64,000 bases of DNA from Fimbriimonadaceae bacterium (GCA_020847855.1 JADLBH010000037.1:248001-312000); one strand, 5' to 3'; positions 50,211 to 58,530 are shown, counted from the first letter of the stretch. Notes: generated by a model not told the origin, from the letters alone. Program-made: numbers and translations.

Positions 50211-50860
50211 CAGGTCTCTCGTCTCATCTCTTGCAGTACGTCACTGGCTCGAGCCACTCGAGCGATATGGCCCTCCATATCAAGAATCACCACTTCCTCC
50301 CCCGAGAGGATCTCCTCGTCGCCTGCGGGCAAGGCGATCACGTCAATCACGTCACCACGGATCGTTGACCGAAGTTTCCCTGGCGACCCGACCCGGATCG
50401 GCACGCTCACAATACCAGTGGCGCCCATAAAATCCTCATAGCGGACGGCGCTGGAAACATCGGCGCGCCGTAGCCAGGTGACGACGAAAGTCGCCAGCAA
50501 GCCACTCAAGATGCCCGTTCCGGAGCTCAACCCCAGAGTGAGCGGCTCCGCGCTCATCTTGGAGAGCGTGAGCACGGTGCCGACGATTCCGAACGCGGCG
50601 AGCAAATAGACGTAGAATCGGAGCGAGGTGAACGGGAGCCAACTCGCCGAGTCCGTGGCGGCGTTTTCTTCGTGCGGCCCGGCGTGGCCGCCGACATGGC
50701 CGGGATCGTGGTCCCACGGGTCACCGTGATGGCCGAGATCGCCGTGACCACCCAGGTCGCTGTGTCCGCCTAAGTCGCCGTGCCCGTGCAGACCTGCGAT
50801 CGCGGAGAAGAGGACGAGGACTCCCCCCAAGATCGCGCACACCAGGTAGAGCGGCAACAC
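50210..50860 (-). CDS. NfeD-like membrane protein with a histidine-rich loop
   Basis: A 216-residue protein. The first helix (LYLVCAILGGVLVLFSAIAG) is followed by a Gly-His-Asp-rich loop (residues 25-63) containing tandem GHxDLG units, then two more helices and a C-terminal NfeD OB fold (DFMGATGIVSVPIRVGSPGKLR..., EEVVILDMEGHIARVA). NfeD proteins partner with SPFH proteins encoded alongside. The His/Asp loop, facing away from the OB fold, could bind divalent metal. The GTG at 50860 follows a TATGAT; a TTG is the next codon. Confidence 0.82.
   Translation of the reverse strand: MLPLYLVCAILGGVLVLFSAIAGLHGHGDLGGHSDLGGHGDLGHHGDPWDHDPGHVGGHAGPHEENAATDSASWLPFTSLRFYVYLLAAFGIVGTVLTLSKMSAEPLTLGLSSGTGILSGLLATFVVTWLRRADVSSAVRYEDFMGATGIVSVPIRVGSPGKLRSTIRGDVIDVIALPAGDEEILSGEEVVILDMEGHIARVARASDVLQEMRRET
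50720..50785 (-). repeat. Tandem 18-base coding repeat (GHxDLG units)
   Basis: About three and a half copies of an 18-base unit encode consecutive GHGDLG, GHSDLG, GHGDLG and HHGD sequences in the NfeD-like protein (residues 26-47). The copies differ mainly at third codon positions, so they are not very recent and the peptide is being kept. Confidence 0.7.
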
Positions 50861-50871
50861 GGTCGTACCCG

Positions 50872-50877
50872 ATCATA
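50872..50877 (-). promoter_or_regulatory. Putative -10 (TATGAT) of the NfeD-SPFH-SPFH operon
   Basis: TATGAT ends 11 bases before the GTG at 50860. Divergent from menG, whose own element is 60 bases away. Confidence 0.45.
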
Positions 50878-50936
50878 TCCCAGGACCGCAGGTTCGGTTG
50901 CATCGAACCCAGGGGAACGATGGGCGGGCGTGCGAG

Positions 50937-50942
50937 TAGAAT
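50937..50942 (+). promoter_or_regulatory. Putative -10 (TAGAAT) of menG
   Basis: TAGAAT ends 11 bases before the ATG at 50954, supporting that start over a GTG at 50930. Confidence 0.5.
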
Positions 50943-50953
50943 GCAACAGACGG

Positions 50954-51655
50954 ATGGGCTGGGACTCTGGGCCACAACTGGTTGCGGAACGCACGGAACG
51001 GGCTCGCCTTGTCCGTGATGTCTTCACACGGATCGCACCCGTCTACGATCGTGGCAACGCCCTGCTGAGCCTGGGATTCGAGAACCGATGGCGAGCGGCC
51101 GCCGTTGCAAAGTCCGAACTCCGTCCCGGCGACACCGCGCTCGATCTCTGTTGCGGCACCGGCTCTTTTCTGCCGCACCTCCGGCGTGCCGTCGGAAACT
51201 CGGGGACGCTCCTAGGGCTTGACGTCTGCCTACCCATGCTGGGAAGGGTAGGGACGCGGCACTCCGGCGCAGGCCTTGTCCTTGCTGACGCCTGCCGCGT
51301 TCCGGTTGGCTCGGCAACGGTGGACGCTGTCACGATCGGCTGGGGGCTCCGAAACGTGCCCGACCTCCGACTATGCCTCGAGGAAGCGGGCCGTGTGCTC
51401 CGCCCTGGAGGTCGGCTCGTGTCGCTCGACATGGCCCATTCACGGGGCGCGCCCTTCGCCGCTTGCACCCTCATGGCACGGTTGGTAGGAGGGATCCTCG
51501 GCCAGCGGTCGGCGTATTGCTACTTGGCGCAAAGCACCGCCGCGTTTGCTTCTCCCGAGGAGCTCGCGGCCGAGTTCTCGAAGGTCGGGCTCCGAGGCGT
51601 CGGTCACCGCAGGATGTTTTTTGGCCTCATCGCGATCGTCTGGGGGGCGAAATGA
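50954..51655 (+). CDS. UbiE/MenG-type quinone C-methyltransferase
   Basis: A 233-residue class I SAM methyltransferase with the UbiE/MenG features. These are an N-terminal RDVFTRIAPVYDRGNALLSLG (the FxxIAxxYD signature), motif I LDLCCGTGSF, ADACRVPVGSATVDAVTIGWGLRNV (the WGLRNV signature) and RVLRPGGRLVSLDM. It would methylate demethylmenaquinone (or the ubiquinone precursor) at the membrane. Coupling by ATGA to a long-chain polyprenyl diphosphate synthase supports quinone synthesis; menaquinone is more likely in this lineage. Confidence 0.9.
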   Translation: MGWDSGPQLVAERTERARLVRDVFTRIAPVYDRGNALLSLGFENRWRAAAVAKSELRPGDTALDLCCGTGSFLPHLRRAVGNSGTLLGLDVCLPMLGRVGTRHSGAGLVLADACRVPVGSATVDAVTIGWGLRNVPDLRLCLEEAGRVLRPGGRLVSLDMAHSRGAPFAACTLMARLVGGILGQRSAYCYLAQSTAAFASPEELAAEFSKVGLRGVGHRRMFFGLIAIVWGAK

Positions 51656-52665
51656 CGGCGGCTCAGATCCTGCTCTCCCTTTCGGACGATCTGGGGGCGG
51701 CCGTTCCCACCGAGCTTTCTCAAGCCCTGGACTTGGTGGAGGACGTCCTCACCGAGGGTACTCGGAGCCGAGTCGAGCTTGTGGAAACAGCGGCTACTTC
51801 CACGCTCCGGGCTGGTGGGAAGCGGATCCGGCCCGCGCTGACCCTTGTGAGCGCCTTGGCGTGCCGCACGGACGCGGACATCGCACGGACCGCGACCCTC
51901 GGGGCGTGCCTCGAAATGGTCCATATGGCCACACTCATGCACGACGATGTGATTGATGGGTCGGCCACTCGCCGCGGGCGGCCCACCGCAGGCGTCCTCG
52001 TCGGCACCGAGGCCGCCGTGCTCTCAGGGGATGTGCTGCTCGCCAAGGCGATGAACATCCTCGCGCTAGACGGCGATATCGAAGTCATCCGTTTGGTCAG
52101 CTCGGCCGTCGTCGCCCTCGCGGAGGGCGAGATCCTGGAGATCCAGGTACGGGGGAGGTTTGACCTGGCCGAGCACGAGCTTGACCAAGTGGTTGAGATG
52201 AAGACGGCGGCGCTCCTCCGAGCCTGTTGCCAAATCGGCGCCCTGGTGACATCGGCACCCGCAAGGCACTTCGATGCACTGTCTGAATTCGGAGCCTGTG
52301 TCGGAAGGGCGTTTCAGGCAATAGACGACATCCTCGACTATGTCGGCAATCCCGCACGCACTGGCAAGGCCGTCGGACAAGACTTTCGCGAAGGCCAAGC
52401 CACGATGCCGCTACTCCTTTACCGTGAGAAGGCGAGCGCAGAACACGTCGCTTGGGCCGAGCAGAGATTTGGCAAGGACCCTTCGGAGCAAGACTTCGGC
52501 CAGATCGTTGACCTTATGGTCAGCTCAGGGTGCATCGAAGAAGCGCGCCGACGAGCGGACGCCGAGCTCGATCGCGCGCTCGCAGCTCTCGGGCTCCTGC
52601 CAGAGAGCCCCTATCGGAACCTGCTCGAAACGATGGCTCTCGCCCTGGTCCGGCGCGAAGGATAG
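51652..52665 (+). CDS. Polyprenyl diphosphate synthase
   Basis: A 337-residue trans-isoprenyl diphosphate synthase. The first aspartate-rich motif is MHDDVIDGSATRRG and the second FQAIDDILDYVG; GGKRIRPAL lies ahead of the first. Small residues occupy the positions before the first DDxxD, consistent with long-chain (hepta- to octaprenyl) products for a quinone tail. The segment VETAATSTLRAGGKR and the C-terminal RREG end are family-like. ATGA overlap with menG puts head and tail steps of menaquinone synthesis in one transcript. Confidence 0.92.
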   Translation: MTAAQILLSLSDDLGAAVPTELSQALDLVEDVLTEGTRSRVELVETAATSTLRAGGKRIRPALTLVSALACRTDADIARTATLGACLEMVHMATLMHDDVIDGSATRRGRPTAGVLVGTEAAVLSGDVLLAKAMNILALDGDIEVIRLVSSAVVALAEGEILEIQVRGRFDLAEHELDQVVEMKTAALLRACCQIGALVTSAPARHFDALSEFGACVGRAFQAIDDILDYVGNPARTGKAVGQDFREGQATMPLLLYREKASAEHVAWAEQRFGKDPSEQDFGQIVDLMVSSGCIEEARRRADAELDRALAALGLLPESPYRNLLETMALALVRREG

Positions 52666-52671
52666 TCGCCT

Positions 52672-53712
52672 TTGGAACTACATATCGAGACCCGCTCCCT
52701 CACCAAGCGGCACCCGCTCACCATCAGCCGAGGGACGAGCACGGGCAGTGAAAACCTCTTCGTAACGATCTCGCACGAAGGTGCCACCGGCGTCGGCGAG
52801 TGCGCTCCAGGGGTGCTCTCCGACTACCTGTTGGCAGGCAAAGCCGAGACTGCCATCCGCTCCGCGATGGAAGGCTTCGAGATCGAGCGCGGTCCGTTCG
52901 CGGCGATGGAAGCCATGCGGGAAGAAGGTGTGGAAGAGGCGGCCGCTGCCGCGGTGGACATCGCCCTCTGGGACCGGCTCGCCCAACTGGCCGGATTGCC
53001 GCTCTATCGCCACTTGGGCCTCCCCACGCCCTCGGTGCCGACCAGCGTTACTGCAGGGATAGACCCGCCCGAGACCGTACGCAAGAAGGCGGACGAGTTC
53101 CTTTCGCGCACGGGGGCCAGGTACTTGAAGGTCAAGCTGGGCTACCCGGGAGGACTGGAGGAAGACAAGGCGGGGTATCTCGCGGCTCGGCAAGCCGCGA
53201 TACGCCACTCCGCGCGACTCAGGGTGGACGCGAACGGAGGATGGTCCCCGGAGCAAGCGATCCAAATGGGAGCATGGCTGGCTGAGCACGATTGCGAATA
53301 CATCGAGCAACCCTTGGCGCGGGGCGAGGAAGAGTCTCTTCCCGCCGTCTTCGCGGCACGGCGGCTCCCCATCTTTCTCGACGAATCGGTCCGAACGAGC
53401 CAAGACGTTCCGGCCCTCGCCGATCGGTGCGACGGTGTGAACCTGAAACTCATGAAGACGGGAGGGATCACGGAGGCATTGCGCCTCGTCGCAACGGCAC
53501 GGGCCTTCGGGCTCTCCACCATGATCGGTTGTATGGGAGAAAGCTCGGTGGCAATCGCCGCCGGGGTTGCGATCAGCGGGCTCTTCGACCATGTTGACCT
53601 TGACTCCCATCTCAACCTTATGACTGACCCTGCATCGGGTCTCTCGCTCGTCGAGGGCATCGTGACACCGCCCGAGCGGCCCGGCCATGGTGCCAAACTG
53701 AACGCGGAGTGA
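52672..53712 (+). CDS. Dipeptide epimerase (enolase superfamily, DgcA/L-Ala-D/L-Glu epimerase type)
   Basis: A 346-residue enolase-superfamily enzyme of the muconate lactonizing enzyme/dipeptide epimerase subgroup: KVK (K153-x-K155), metal ligands D186 (DANGGW), E212 (EYIEQPLA) and D237 (DES), and general base K262 (LKLMKTGG). The final GCMGESSVAIAAG is typical of dipeptide epimerases. It would epimerise L-Ala-D-Glu or act in D-glutamate use with the DUF1611 protein. The TTG start has AAGGA nine bases upstream. An NlpC/P60 hydrolase gene nearby is consistent with handling muropeptides. Confidence 0.89.
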   Translation: MELHIETRSLTKRHPLTISRGTSTGSENLFVTISHEGATGVGECAPGVLSDYLLAGKAETAIRSAMEGFEIERGPFAAMEAMREEGVEEAAAAAVDIALWDRLAQLAGLPLYRHLGLPTPSVPTSVTAGIDPPETVRKKADEFLSRTGARYLKVKLGYPGGLEEDKAGYLAARQAAIRHSARLRVDANGGWSPEQAIQMGAWLAEHDCEYIEQPLARGEEESLPAVFAARRLPIFLDESVRTSQDVPALADRCDGVNLKLMKTGGITEALRLVATARAFGLSTMIGCMGESSVAIAAGVAISGLFDHVDLDSHLNLMTDPASGLSLVEGIVTPPERPGHGAKLNAE

Positions 53713-54734
53713 TCGCCACCACCGACCGGATCTCCCTGCTCATGGAGGGCTCGATTGACGATGGGACCGGGAAGATGGGCCTGGCCGTACTCCGCTACCA
53801 CGTGGCCAAGGTCGTCTGCGCCATTGACAGCCGACACGCGGGGCGGTGCCTCGGCGAGATGTCCGGCGTTCCTAGGCCGTGCCCCATCGTTGCGAACCTT
53901 GACGATGCCCTGGAATGCAAGCCAACGGTCTTGATCTTGGGCGGGGCCCCGCCTGGGGGTCGCCTCACCCCGGCTTGGGAGGAAACGGTCGTCACTGGGC
54001 TTCGTGCCGGGCTCAGCATCGTGAACGGTCTCCACGACCCGCTCGCCGGCAGGTTCGGAAGCCTCGCACCTGACCAATGGATCTGGGACGTCCGAGCGGA
54101 GCCCGAGGGCTTGACGACGGCGACTGGTGCCGCAACCGCCTTAGACAATCGCCGTGTGCTCTTTCTCGGCACGGACATGTCGGTGGGCAAGATGACGGCG
54201 GGACTCGAGGTTCAACGCGAGGCCAAGAGGAGAGGGATCCCGTGCGGCTTCGTCGCCACGGGCCAATGCGGGATGGTCGTTACCGGCGAAGGGGTGCCGC
54301 TGGACGCGATCCGGCTGGACTTCGCCGCAGGGGCCGTCGAGTGCGAGGTCGTGCGCCGCACTGAACCCTTGGTCCTCATCGAGGGTCAGGGCTCGCTCAA
54401 CCACCCGGCCAGCTCGGCCACGCTCCCACTGATGCGGGGCGCCATGCCGACCCATCTGGTCCTTTGTCACCGTGCGGGGATGAACACGCTCCCGAGGTGG
54501 CCTTGGGTCACGGTTCCCGATCTACCTCGTCTCACAAGGCTCGCGGAAGAACTCTCCGCCGGAGCGGGGGCGTTCGCAAAGCCCACAACCTGTGCCGTCG
54601 CGCTCAACACCCGCGGGCTCGACGAGGGTCAGGCCGCAGCCGCGATCGAGAAGATCAGGAACGACACCGGTCTACCAGTGGAAGACCCAGTTCGGAGCGG
54701 GGGCGGCGTGATCTTGGACGCTCTCTTGGACTAG
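53709..54734 (+). CDS. DUF1611/DgcN-family P-loop protein
   Basis: A 341-residue protein. An N-terminal Rossmann-like domain (VVCAIDSRHAGRCLGEMSG, VLILGGAPPGGRLTPAW) precedes a C-terminal P-loop domain with VLFLGTDMSVGKMTAGLEVQ, FVATGQCGMVVTGEGVPLDAI and LIEGQGSLNHP. DUF1611 proteins occur beside dipeptide epimerases. The marine DgcN-DgcA pair converts D-glutamate through an N-acyl intermediate, so the same chemistry is plausible here. GTG start overlaps the epimerase stop as GTGA. The stop shares a CTAG with the convergent NlpC/P60 gene. Confidence 0.87.
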   Translation: MIATTDRISLLMEGSIDDGTGKMGLAVLRYHVAKVVCAIDSRHAGRCLGEMSGVPRPCPIVANLDDALECKPTVLILGGAPPGGRLTPAWEETVVTGLRAGLSIVNGLHDPLAGRFGSLAPDQWIWDVRAEPEGLTTATGAATALDNRRVLFLGTDMSVGKMTAGLEVQREAKRRGIPCGFVATGQCGMVVTGEGVPLDAIRLDFAAGAVECEVVRRTEPLVLIEGQGSLNHPASSATLPLMRGAMPTHLVLCHRAGMNTLPRWPWVTVPDLPRLTRLAEELSAGAGAFAKPTTCAVALNTRGLDEGQAAAAIEKIRNDTGLPVEDPVRSGGGVILDALLD

Positions 54735-55507
54735 TCCCGTCGGACGGCAACGAGAATATCGCGCCAACGCCCAAACCGGAGATCGTCTGTGTCCACTCCC
54801 TTGTTGTTCGTGCTGCTGTGGATGAAATAGGCGCCACCATCGGCGTGAAACCCGAGGAAAATGCCCGTGTGGCCGATTTTGCCACGCTTGGAATCCCAGA
54901 AATAAAGGCGGTCGCCCGGCAACATCTCTTCCAACCGCTCGACCTTGGCACCCACGAGTGCTTGTTCTGCCGCCGTTCGGGGAAGGTCAACCCCAATCTT
55001 GCCAAAGAGCTGCTGGACAAACCCCGAGCAGTCAATCCCGTTCGTCAGGCTGTTGCCGCCCCAGCGGTAGGGCGTTCCCACGTACTGGAAGGAGGTTTGG
55101 AGCATCTGGGACTTCGCGTCGGTTCCCGTCACGCTCGCGCGCACTCCCGAGCGAGAGGTCTGGGAGGAGCCGGTGCGGGGCGCCGGAGCGCTCTGGCGAA
55201 CGTCGTAGGGTAGGCGTGCGACCTTCTCCGCTAGGATGTATCCGGTCTTCCCGTTCTGCAAAACCACCGAGAACCACTTCTCCCACTTGGTGGGGTTGAT
55301 CACGAGGTACTGGAACTTCGTCGTCGTATAGTAGTTCTTGGCCCGGTCGTCGGGAGTCGAACGGATGGCCGTTTCCTCCAGGGCCTGGCCCAGTTTGCCG
55401 ATCACTACGCCATCGGCCTGAGTCCCTTCGGCGACCGCCTCCTGCGCACGGGCCACGAGGGGGCCTGCAAGAAGGAGCCAGCTGAGGAGAAGGGTTCGCA
55501 TGCGCAT
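54731..55507 (-). CDS. NlpC/P60 endopeptidase with an N-terminal SH3-like region
   Basis: A 258-residue secreted hydrolase: signal peptide (LLLSWLLLAGPLVARA), SH3-like wall-binding region (about 40-100, TKFQYLVINPTKWEKWFSVVL), a Ser/Thr/Pro-rich linker, and an NlpC/P60 domain with catalytic C160 (GIDCSGFVQ), H213 (GHTGIF) and a third polar residue around IHSS. It cleaves the D-gamma-Glu to diaminopimelate link in peptidoglycan stems, releasing L-Ala-D-Glu-type fragments that the neighbouring epimerase could use. Two ATGs (55507, 55501) both fit; a GACAAT lies nine bases before the first. Confidence 0.9.
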   Translation of the reverse strand: MRMRTLLLSWLLLAGPLVARAQEAVAEGTQADGVVIGKLGQALEETAIRSTPDDRAKNYYTTTKFQYLVINPTKWEKWFSVVLQNGKTGYILAEKVARLPYDVRQSAPAPRTGSSQTSRSGVRASVTGTDAKSQMLQTSFQYVGTPYRWGGNSLTNGIDCSGFVQQLFGKIGVDLPRTAAEQALVGAKVERLEEMLPGDRLYFWDSKRGKIGHTGIFLGFHADGGAYFIHSSTNNKGVDTDDLRFGRWRDILVAVRRD

Positions 55508-55516
55508 CTATGGACG

Positions 55517-55522
55517 ATTGTC
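55517..55522 (-). promoter_or_regulatory. Putative -10 (GACAAT) of the NlpC/P60 gene
   Basis: GACAAT ends nine bases before the ATG at 55507 in the short gap after purQ. Confidence 0.35.
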
Positions 55523-55542
55523 GGCCGGCATCCCGTTCGGCC

Positions 55543-56226
55543 TCAGGTTCGTTGTACCTGATTCAGCACCCTGAGGAGCCCCAGTCCGTCCTTCGATCCG
55601 AGGCTCGGACGGGTCGCACGCTCTGGGTGCGGCATCATCCCGAGTACGTTGCGACCCTCGTTGAAGATTCCCGCGATGTCATGAACTGAGCCGTTTGGGT
55701 TCGAGACGGGCGTGCGTTCCCCGTGCGAGTCCACGTATCGGAACGCGACCCTTCCTTCGCCTTCCAGCCGTCGCAGTTCCTCTTCATGGGCCACGAAACG
55801 TCCTTCTCCATGAGCAATGGGAATCCGGATCAGCCCAACCGCGCGAACCGGCCAAACTTCGGAGACGCCCTCGGGACGGAGCCATACATCCTTGCAGACG
55901 AACTTCGTTGCGGAGTTGCGCACCAGGGCCCCCGGCAACAAGCCTGACTCGCAAAGGATTTGAAAGCCGTTGCACACTCCGATCACGGGCGCCCCGGCAG
56001 CGGCAGCGGCCCGAACAGATTCCATCACGGGGGATCGGGCCGCTATCGCCCCGCAACGAAGGTAATCCCCGTAGGAGAAGCCTCCAGGCACCCAAACCGC
56101 ATCGAAGCTGGAAAGATCGGAATTCTCGTGCCACGCATACTCGGCGACATGGCCCGCATCGCGGAGCCCTTGGAGCGCATCTTCGTCGCAGTTCGAGCCA
56201 GGGAACCGTACGACCGCGAACTTCAA
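55543..56226 (-). CDS. purQ: Phosphoribosylformylglycinamidine synthase subunit PurQ
   Basis: A 227-residue class I glutamine amidotransferase: nucleophile C85 (VIGVCNGFQIL) and the His-Glu end of the triad in MMPHPERAT, with the PGGFSYGDYLRCG segment that is specific for PurQ. It feeds ammonia to PurL in purine synthesis. The TTG start at 56226 overlaps purS as TTGA and gives the family start KFAVVRFPGSNCD. PurL is not in the window. Confidence 0.96.
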   Translation of the reverse strand: MKFAVVRFPGSNCDEDALQGLRDAGHVAEYAWHENSDLSSFDAVWVPGGFSYGDYLRCGAIAARSPVMESVRAAAAAGAPVIGVCNGFQILCESGLLPGALVRNSATKFVCKDVWLRPEGVSEVWPVRAVGLIRIPIAHGEGRFVAHEEELRRLEGEGRVAFRYVDSHGERTPVSNPNGSVHDIAGIFNEGRNVLGMMPHPERATRPSLGSKDGLGLLRVLNQVQRT

Positions 56227-56456
56227 TCTGACTCCTCGATCACATAGTCCTCGATCACCGGGTTCGCCAAGAGCCTTTCGCACATCGCCTTGACCTGGGT
56301 TGGGTCAACCTCGTCCATTTCCAGTTCGATGATCTTGCCGATACGGACGGATCGGACACCATCGAAGCCCAGACGAGCCAGCGAGTCACCGACCGTGCGC
56401 CCGGCGGAGTCGAGCAGGGCGGGCTTAAGCGTCACACAGACTCGTACTTTGGCCAC
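56223..56456 (-). CDS. purS: Phosphoribosylformylglycinamidine synthase subunit PurS
   Basis: A 77-residue PurS: VRVCVTLKPALLDSAGRTV and LARLGFDGVRSVRIGKIIEL are diagnostic, and VKAMCERLLANPVIEDYVIE ends the domain. It bridges PurQ and PurL in the FGAM synthase complex. The GTG start follows a CACAAT by five bases. The order purS-purQ is the usual one in bacteria with the split enzyme. Confidence 0.96.
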   Translation of the reverse strand: MAKVRVCVTLKPALLDSAGRTVGDSLARLGFDGVRSVRIGKIIELEMDEVDPTQVKAMCERLLANPVIEDYVIEESD

Positions 56457-56461
56457 GACTC

Positions 56462-56467
56462 ATTGTG
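56462..56467 (-). promoter_or_regulatory. Putative -10 (CACAAT) of purS-purQ
   Basis: CACAAT ends five bases before the purS GTG at 56456, leaderless type. Confidence 0.5.
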
Positions 56468-56488
56468 GCAGTGCTTTCGTAGCGCAGG

Positions 56489-56494
56489 TAACGT
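56489..56494 (+). promoter_or_regulatory. Putative -10 (TAACGT) of the S9 peptidase gene
   Basis: TAACGT ends seven bases before the ATG at 56502. It likely also drives the vsr cassette, which follows without a gap. Confidence 0.5.
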
Positions 56495-56501
56495 TTAGCC
56501 C

Positions 56502-58523
56502 ATGCCAAAGCGGCCGATGCGATTGGAGGATCTGGAGCAGATGACCTTCCTGGGAGACCCCCAGATGAGCCCCGATGGGAAACAAGTCCTCTTCGCCAAG
56601 AAGACATGTGGGGAGAAGAACAAATACATCACGAACCTATGTCTCGCCGAAGTCGCCTCCGGCACCGTTCGACAGGTCACGCAAGGGGAAGGAGGAGCGG
56701 GGCTGGGCCGATGGTCTCCCGACGGCCGTTCGATCGCGTTCGTGAGCGGCCGCGAGAAGAAGCAGGCGCAGGTCTTCCTCCTGAGCATGGAGGGCGGCGA
56801 CGCTCGGCAACTCACCGCGTTTCCCGAAGGTTCCCTGGGGGCGCTGGTCTGGTCACCGGACGGCAAACACATCGCGGTCTCCTTCCGCGAGACCCATCCC
56901 GAGCGCACCCAGTCGGCGGCAAAGGCTAGGGAAGAGAGCGGCGCAAGCGAGCCGCCGTGGGTGATCGAGGACTTGTTCTACCGTATGGATGGGGACGGCT
57001 ACTTTGGGCCCCAACGGTACGGGCTGTTCGTAGTCGAGGTCGAGACCGGCAAGCACAGGCCCCTCGAAGGCGCCGACAAGTTGGGATTCTTCAGTTTCTG
57101 CTGGCTGCCCGACAGCTCCGGGCTCGTTTCGGCGCGCTCGGTCAACCGAGAGCCCCTCTTGCAAAAGCCGAACGATCAGTTGTTCCTCGTGCCGCTGCAG
57201 GGCAAGACGAGCAAGATTGCTTGCAACACCAAAGGCACGAAGGGCAGCCCAAGTGTCTCGCCCGATGGGAAGTGGATCGCGTACACGGGTTCCGATGTCC
57301 CCGAAGATCCGTGGGGCGTCCACAACTCGCGGCTCTGGATCCTGCCGATCGGTGGGGGAGCGGCAAGGTGCCTTACGTCCGAGGCCGACTATTGCCTCGA
57401 TGTCTTGAGCCTGAGCGACACAAGTTTCGGCTTTGTGGCCGACGGAGGGGGGAGCGGCCTCGTGCTTTGGTCTCGCGACTCGAAGACGGTCACGGTGAAC
57501 GTCGGACATCACGGAGCCGTTCACATCGCGCACGTGGACGCTGCCAGAGGAGGTGTGAGGCTCGCCACGAAGCCCAGACAGGTCGCGGTCGCCTCCAACG
57601 CCAGTTCCGACGGATCCAAGGTCGCTTGTACGATCGGCACCGTGACTCGTCTCGCGGAAATCGGCATCTACGAGCCAAAGTCTGGCAAGCTCCGCCAACT
57701 CACAGACGTGAACAAGAAGTTCCACCAAACGGTGGAGATCGTTCCCCCGACCGAGCACTGGGTAGAAAGCACGGACGGTGTCAAGGTCCACACTTGGAAA
57801 CTCCGACACCCGCGCAACAAGGCTAGGAAGTCCCCAGTCGTCCTGGAAGTCCACGGCGGTCCGCACGCCCAGTACGGCTGGGCGCTCTTCCACGAGTTCC
57901 AGCTCCTCGCCGCCGAAGGCTACGTCGTCGTCTACAGCAACCCGCGTGGCTCTAAAGGATATGGAGAAGCCTTCTGCTCCGCGATTCGGGGCAACTGGGG
58001 CGAGAAGGATTGGCAGGACGTCCAAGCGGTCACGGCTTGGATCAAGAAGCTTGATGGGATTGACCCCAAGCGGATCGGGGTGATGGGCGGCTCTTACGGC
58101 GGATACATGACGAACTGGGCGGTGAGCCACACCACCGAGTACAAGTCTGCGATCACGGACCGGTGCGTCTTCAACTGGCTGTCGGCCGCGGGCAACAGCG
58201 ACTTCCCTTTGAACAAGGACGGTTACTTTGGCGGCCAAGCCTGGGGCCCGCACGAAGAGACGAGGACGCTATGGGAGCAAGGCCCGGTCGCGCACTTCCA
58301 CAAGGTCAAGACCCCCATGCTCATCATCCATTCCGAAGGCGACTTGAGGTGCAACGTCGAGCAGAGCGAGCAGGTCTTCTACGTCTTGAAGTGCCTTGGG
58401 GTCCAGGCGCGGTTCGTCCGCTATCCCGCCTCCACCTCGCACGGCCTCTCGCGCAACGGCCCCATGGATCTGCGACGGCACCGCCTCGGCGAGATTGTAC
58501 GGTGGTGGAAGGCGACCTTGTGA
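56502..58523 (+). CDS. S9-family prolyl oligopeptidase/acylaminoacyl-peptidase
   Basis: A 673-residue serine peptidase. A seven-bladed propeller (about 1-400; repeats such as MSPDGKQVLFAKK, WSPDGRSIAFVS, VSPDGKWIAYTG) is followed by an alpha/beta hydrolase domain. That domain holds nucleophile S531 (GGSYGGYMTNW), an aspartate in SEGDLRCNVEQ near 613 and a histidine in TSHGLSRNGP near 647. It trims short peptides, probably in the cytoplasm since no signal peptide is seen. The vsr gene begins seven bases after its stop, so it may share a transcript with that cassette. Confidence 0.94.
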   Translation: MPKRPMRLEDLEQMTFLGDPQMSPDGKQVLFAKKTCGEKNKYITNLCLAEVASGTVRQVTQGEGGAGLGRWSPDGRSIAFVSGREKKQAQVFLLSMEGGDARQLTAFPEGSLGALVWSPDGKHIAVSFRETHPERTQSAAKAREESGASEPPWVIEDLFYRMDGDGYFGPQRYGLFVVEVETGKHRPLEGADKLGFFSFCWLPDSSGLVSARSVNREPLLQKPNDQLFLVPLQGKTSKIACNTKGTKGSPSVSPDGKWIAYTGSDVPEDPWGVHNSRLWILPIGGGAARCLTSEADYCLDVLSLSDTSFGFVADGGGSGLVLWSRDSKTVTVNVGHHGAVHIAHVDAARGGVRLATKPRQVAVASNASSDGSKVACTIGTVTRLAEIGIYEPKSGKLRQLTDVNKKFHQTVEIVPPTEHWVESTDGVKVHTWKLRHPRNKARKSPVVLEVHGGPHAQYGWALFHEFQLLAAEGYVVVYSNPRGSKGYGEAFCSAIRGNWGEKDWQDVQAVTAWIKKLDGIDPKRIGVMGGSYGGYMTNWAVSHTTEYKSAITDRCVFNWLSAAGNSDFPLNKDGYFGGQAWGPHEETRTLWEQGPVAHFHKVKTPMLIIHSEGDLRCNVEQSEQVFYVLKCLGVQARFVRYPASTSHGLSRNGPMDLRRHRLGEIVRWWKATL

Positions 58524-58530
58524 AACCATC

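Noticed and set aside
50720-50785. CRISPR-like array in the NfeD gene
   Set aside because: The short repeat is in frame, has no spacers and encodes a His/Asp-rich peptide; no cas genes are present.
56853-58253. A 466-codon minus-strand frame opposite the S9 peptidase
   Set aside because: It is antisense to propeller repeats and the catalytic GGSYGG segment; no independent coding evidence.
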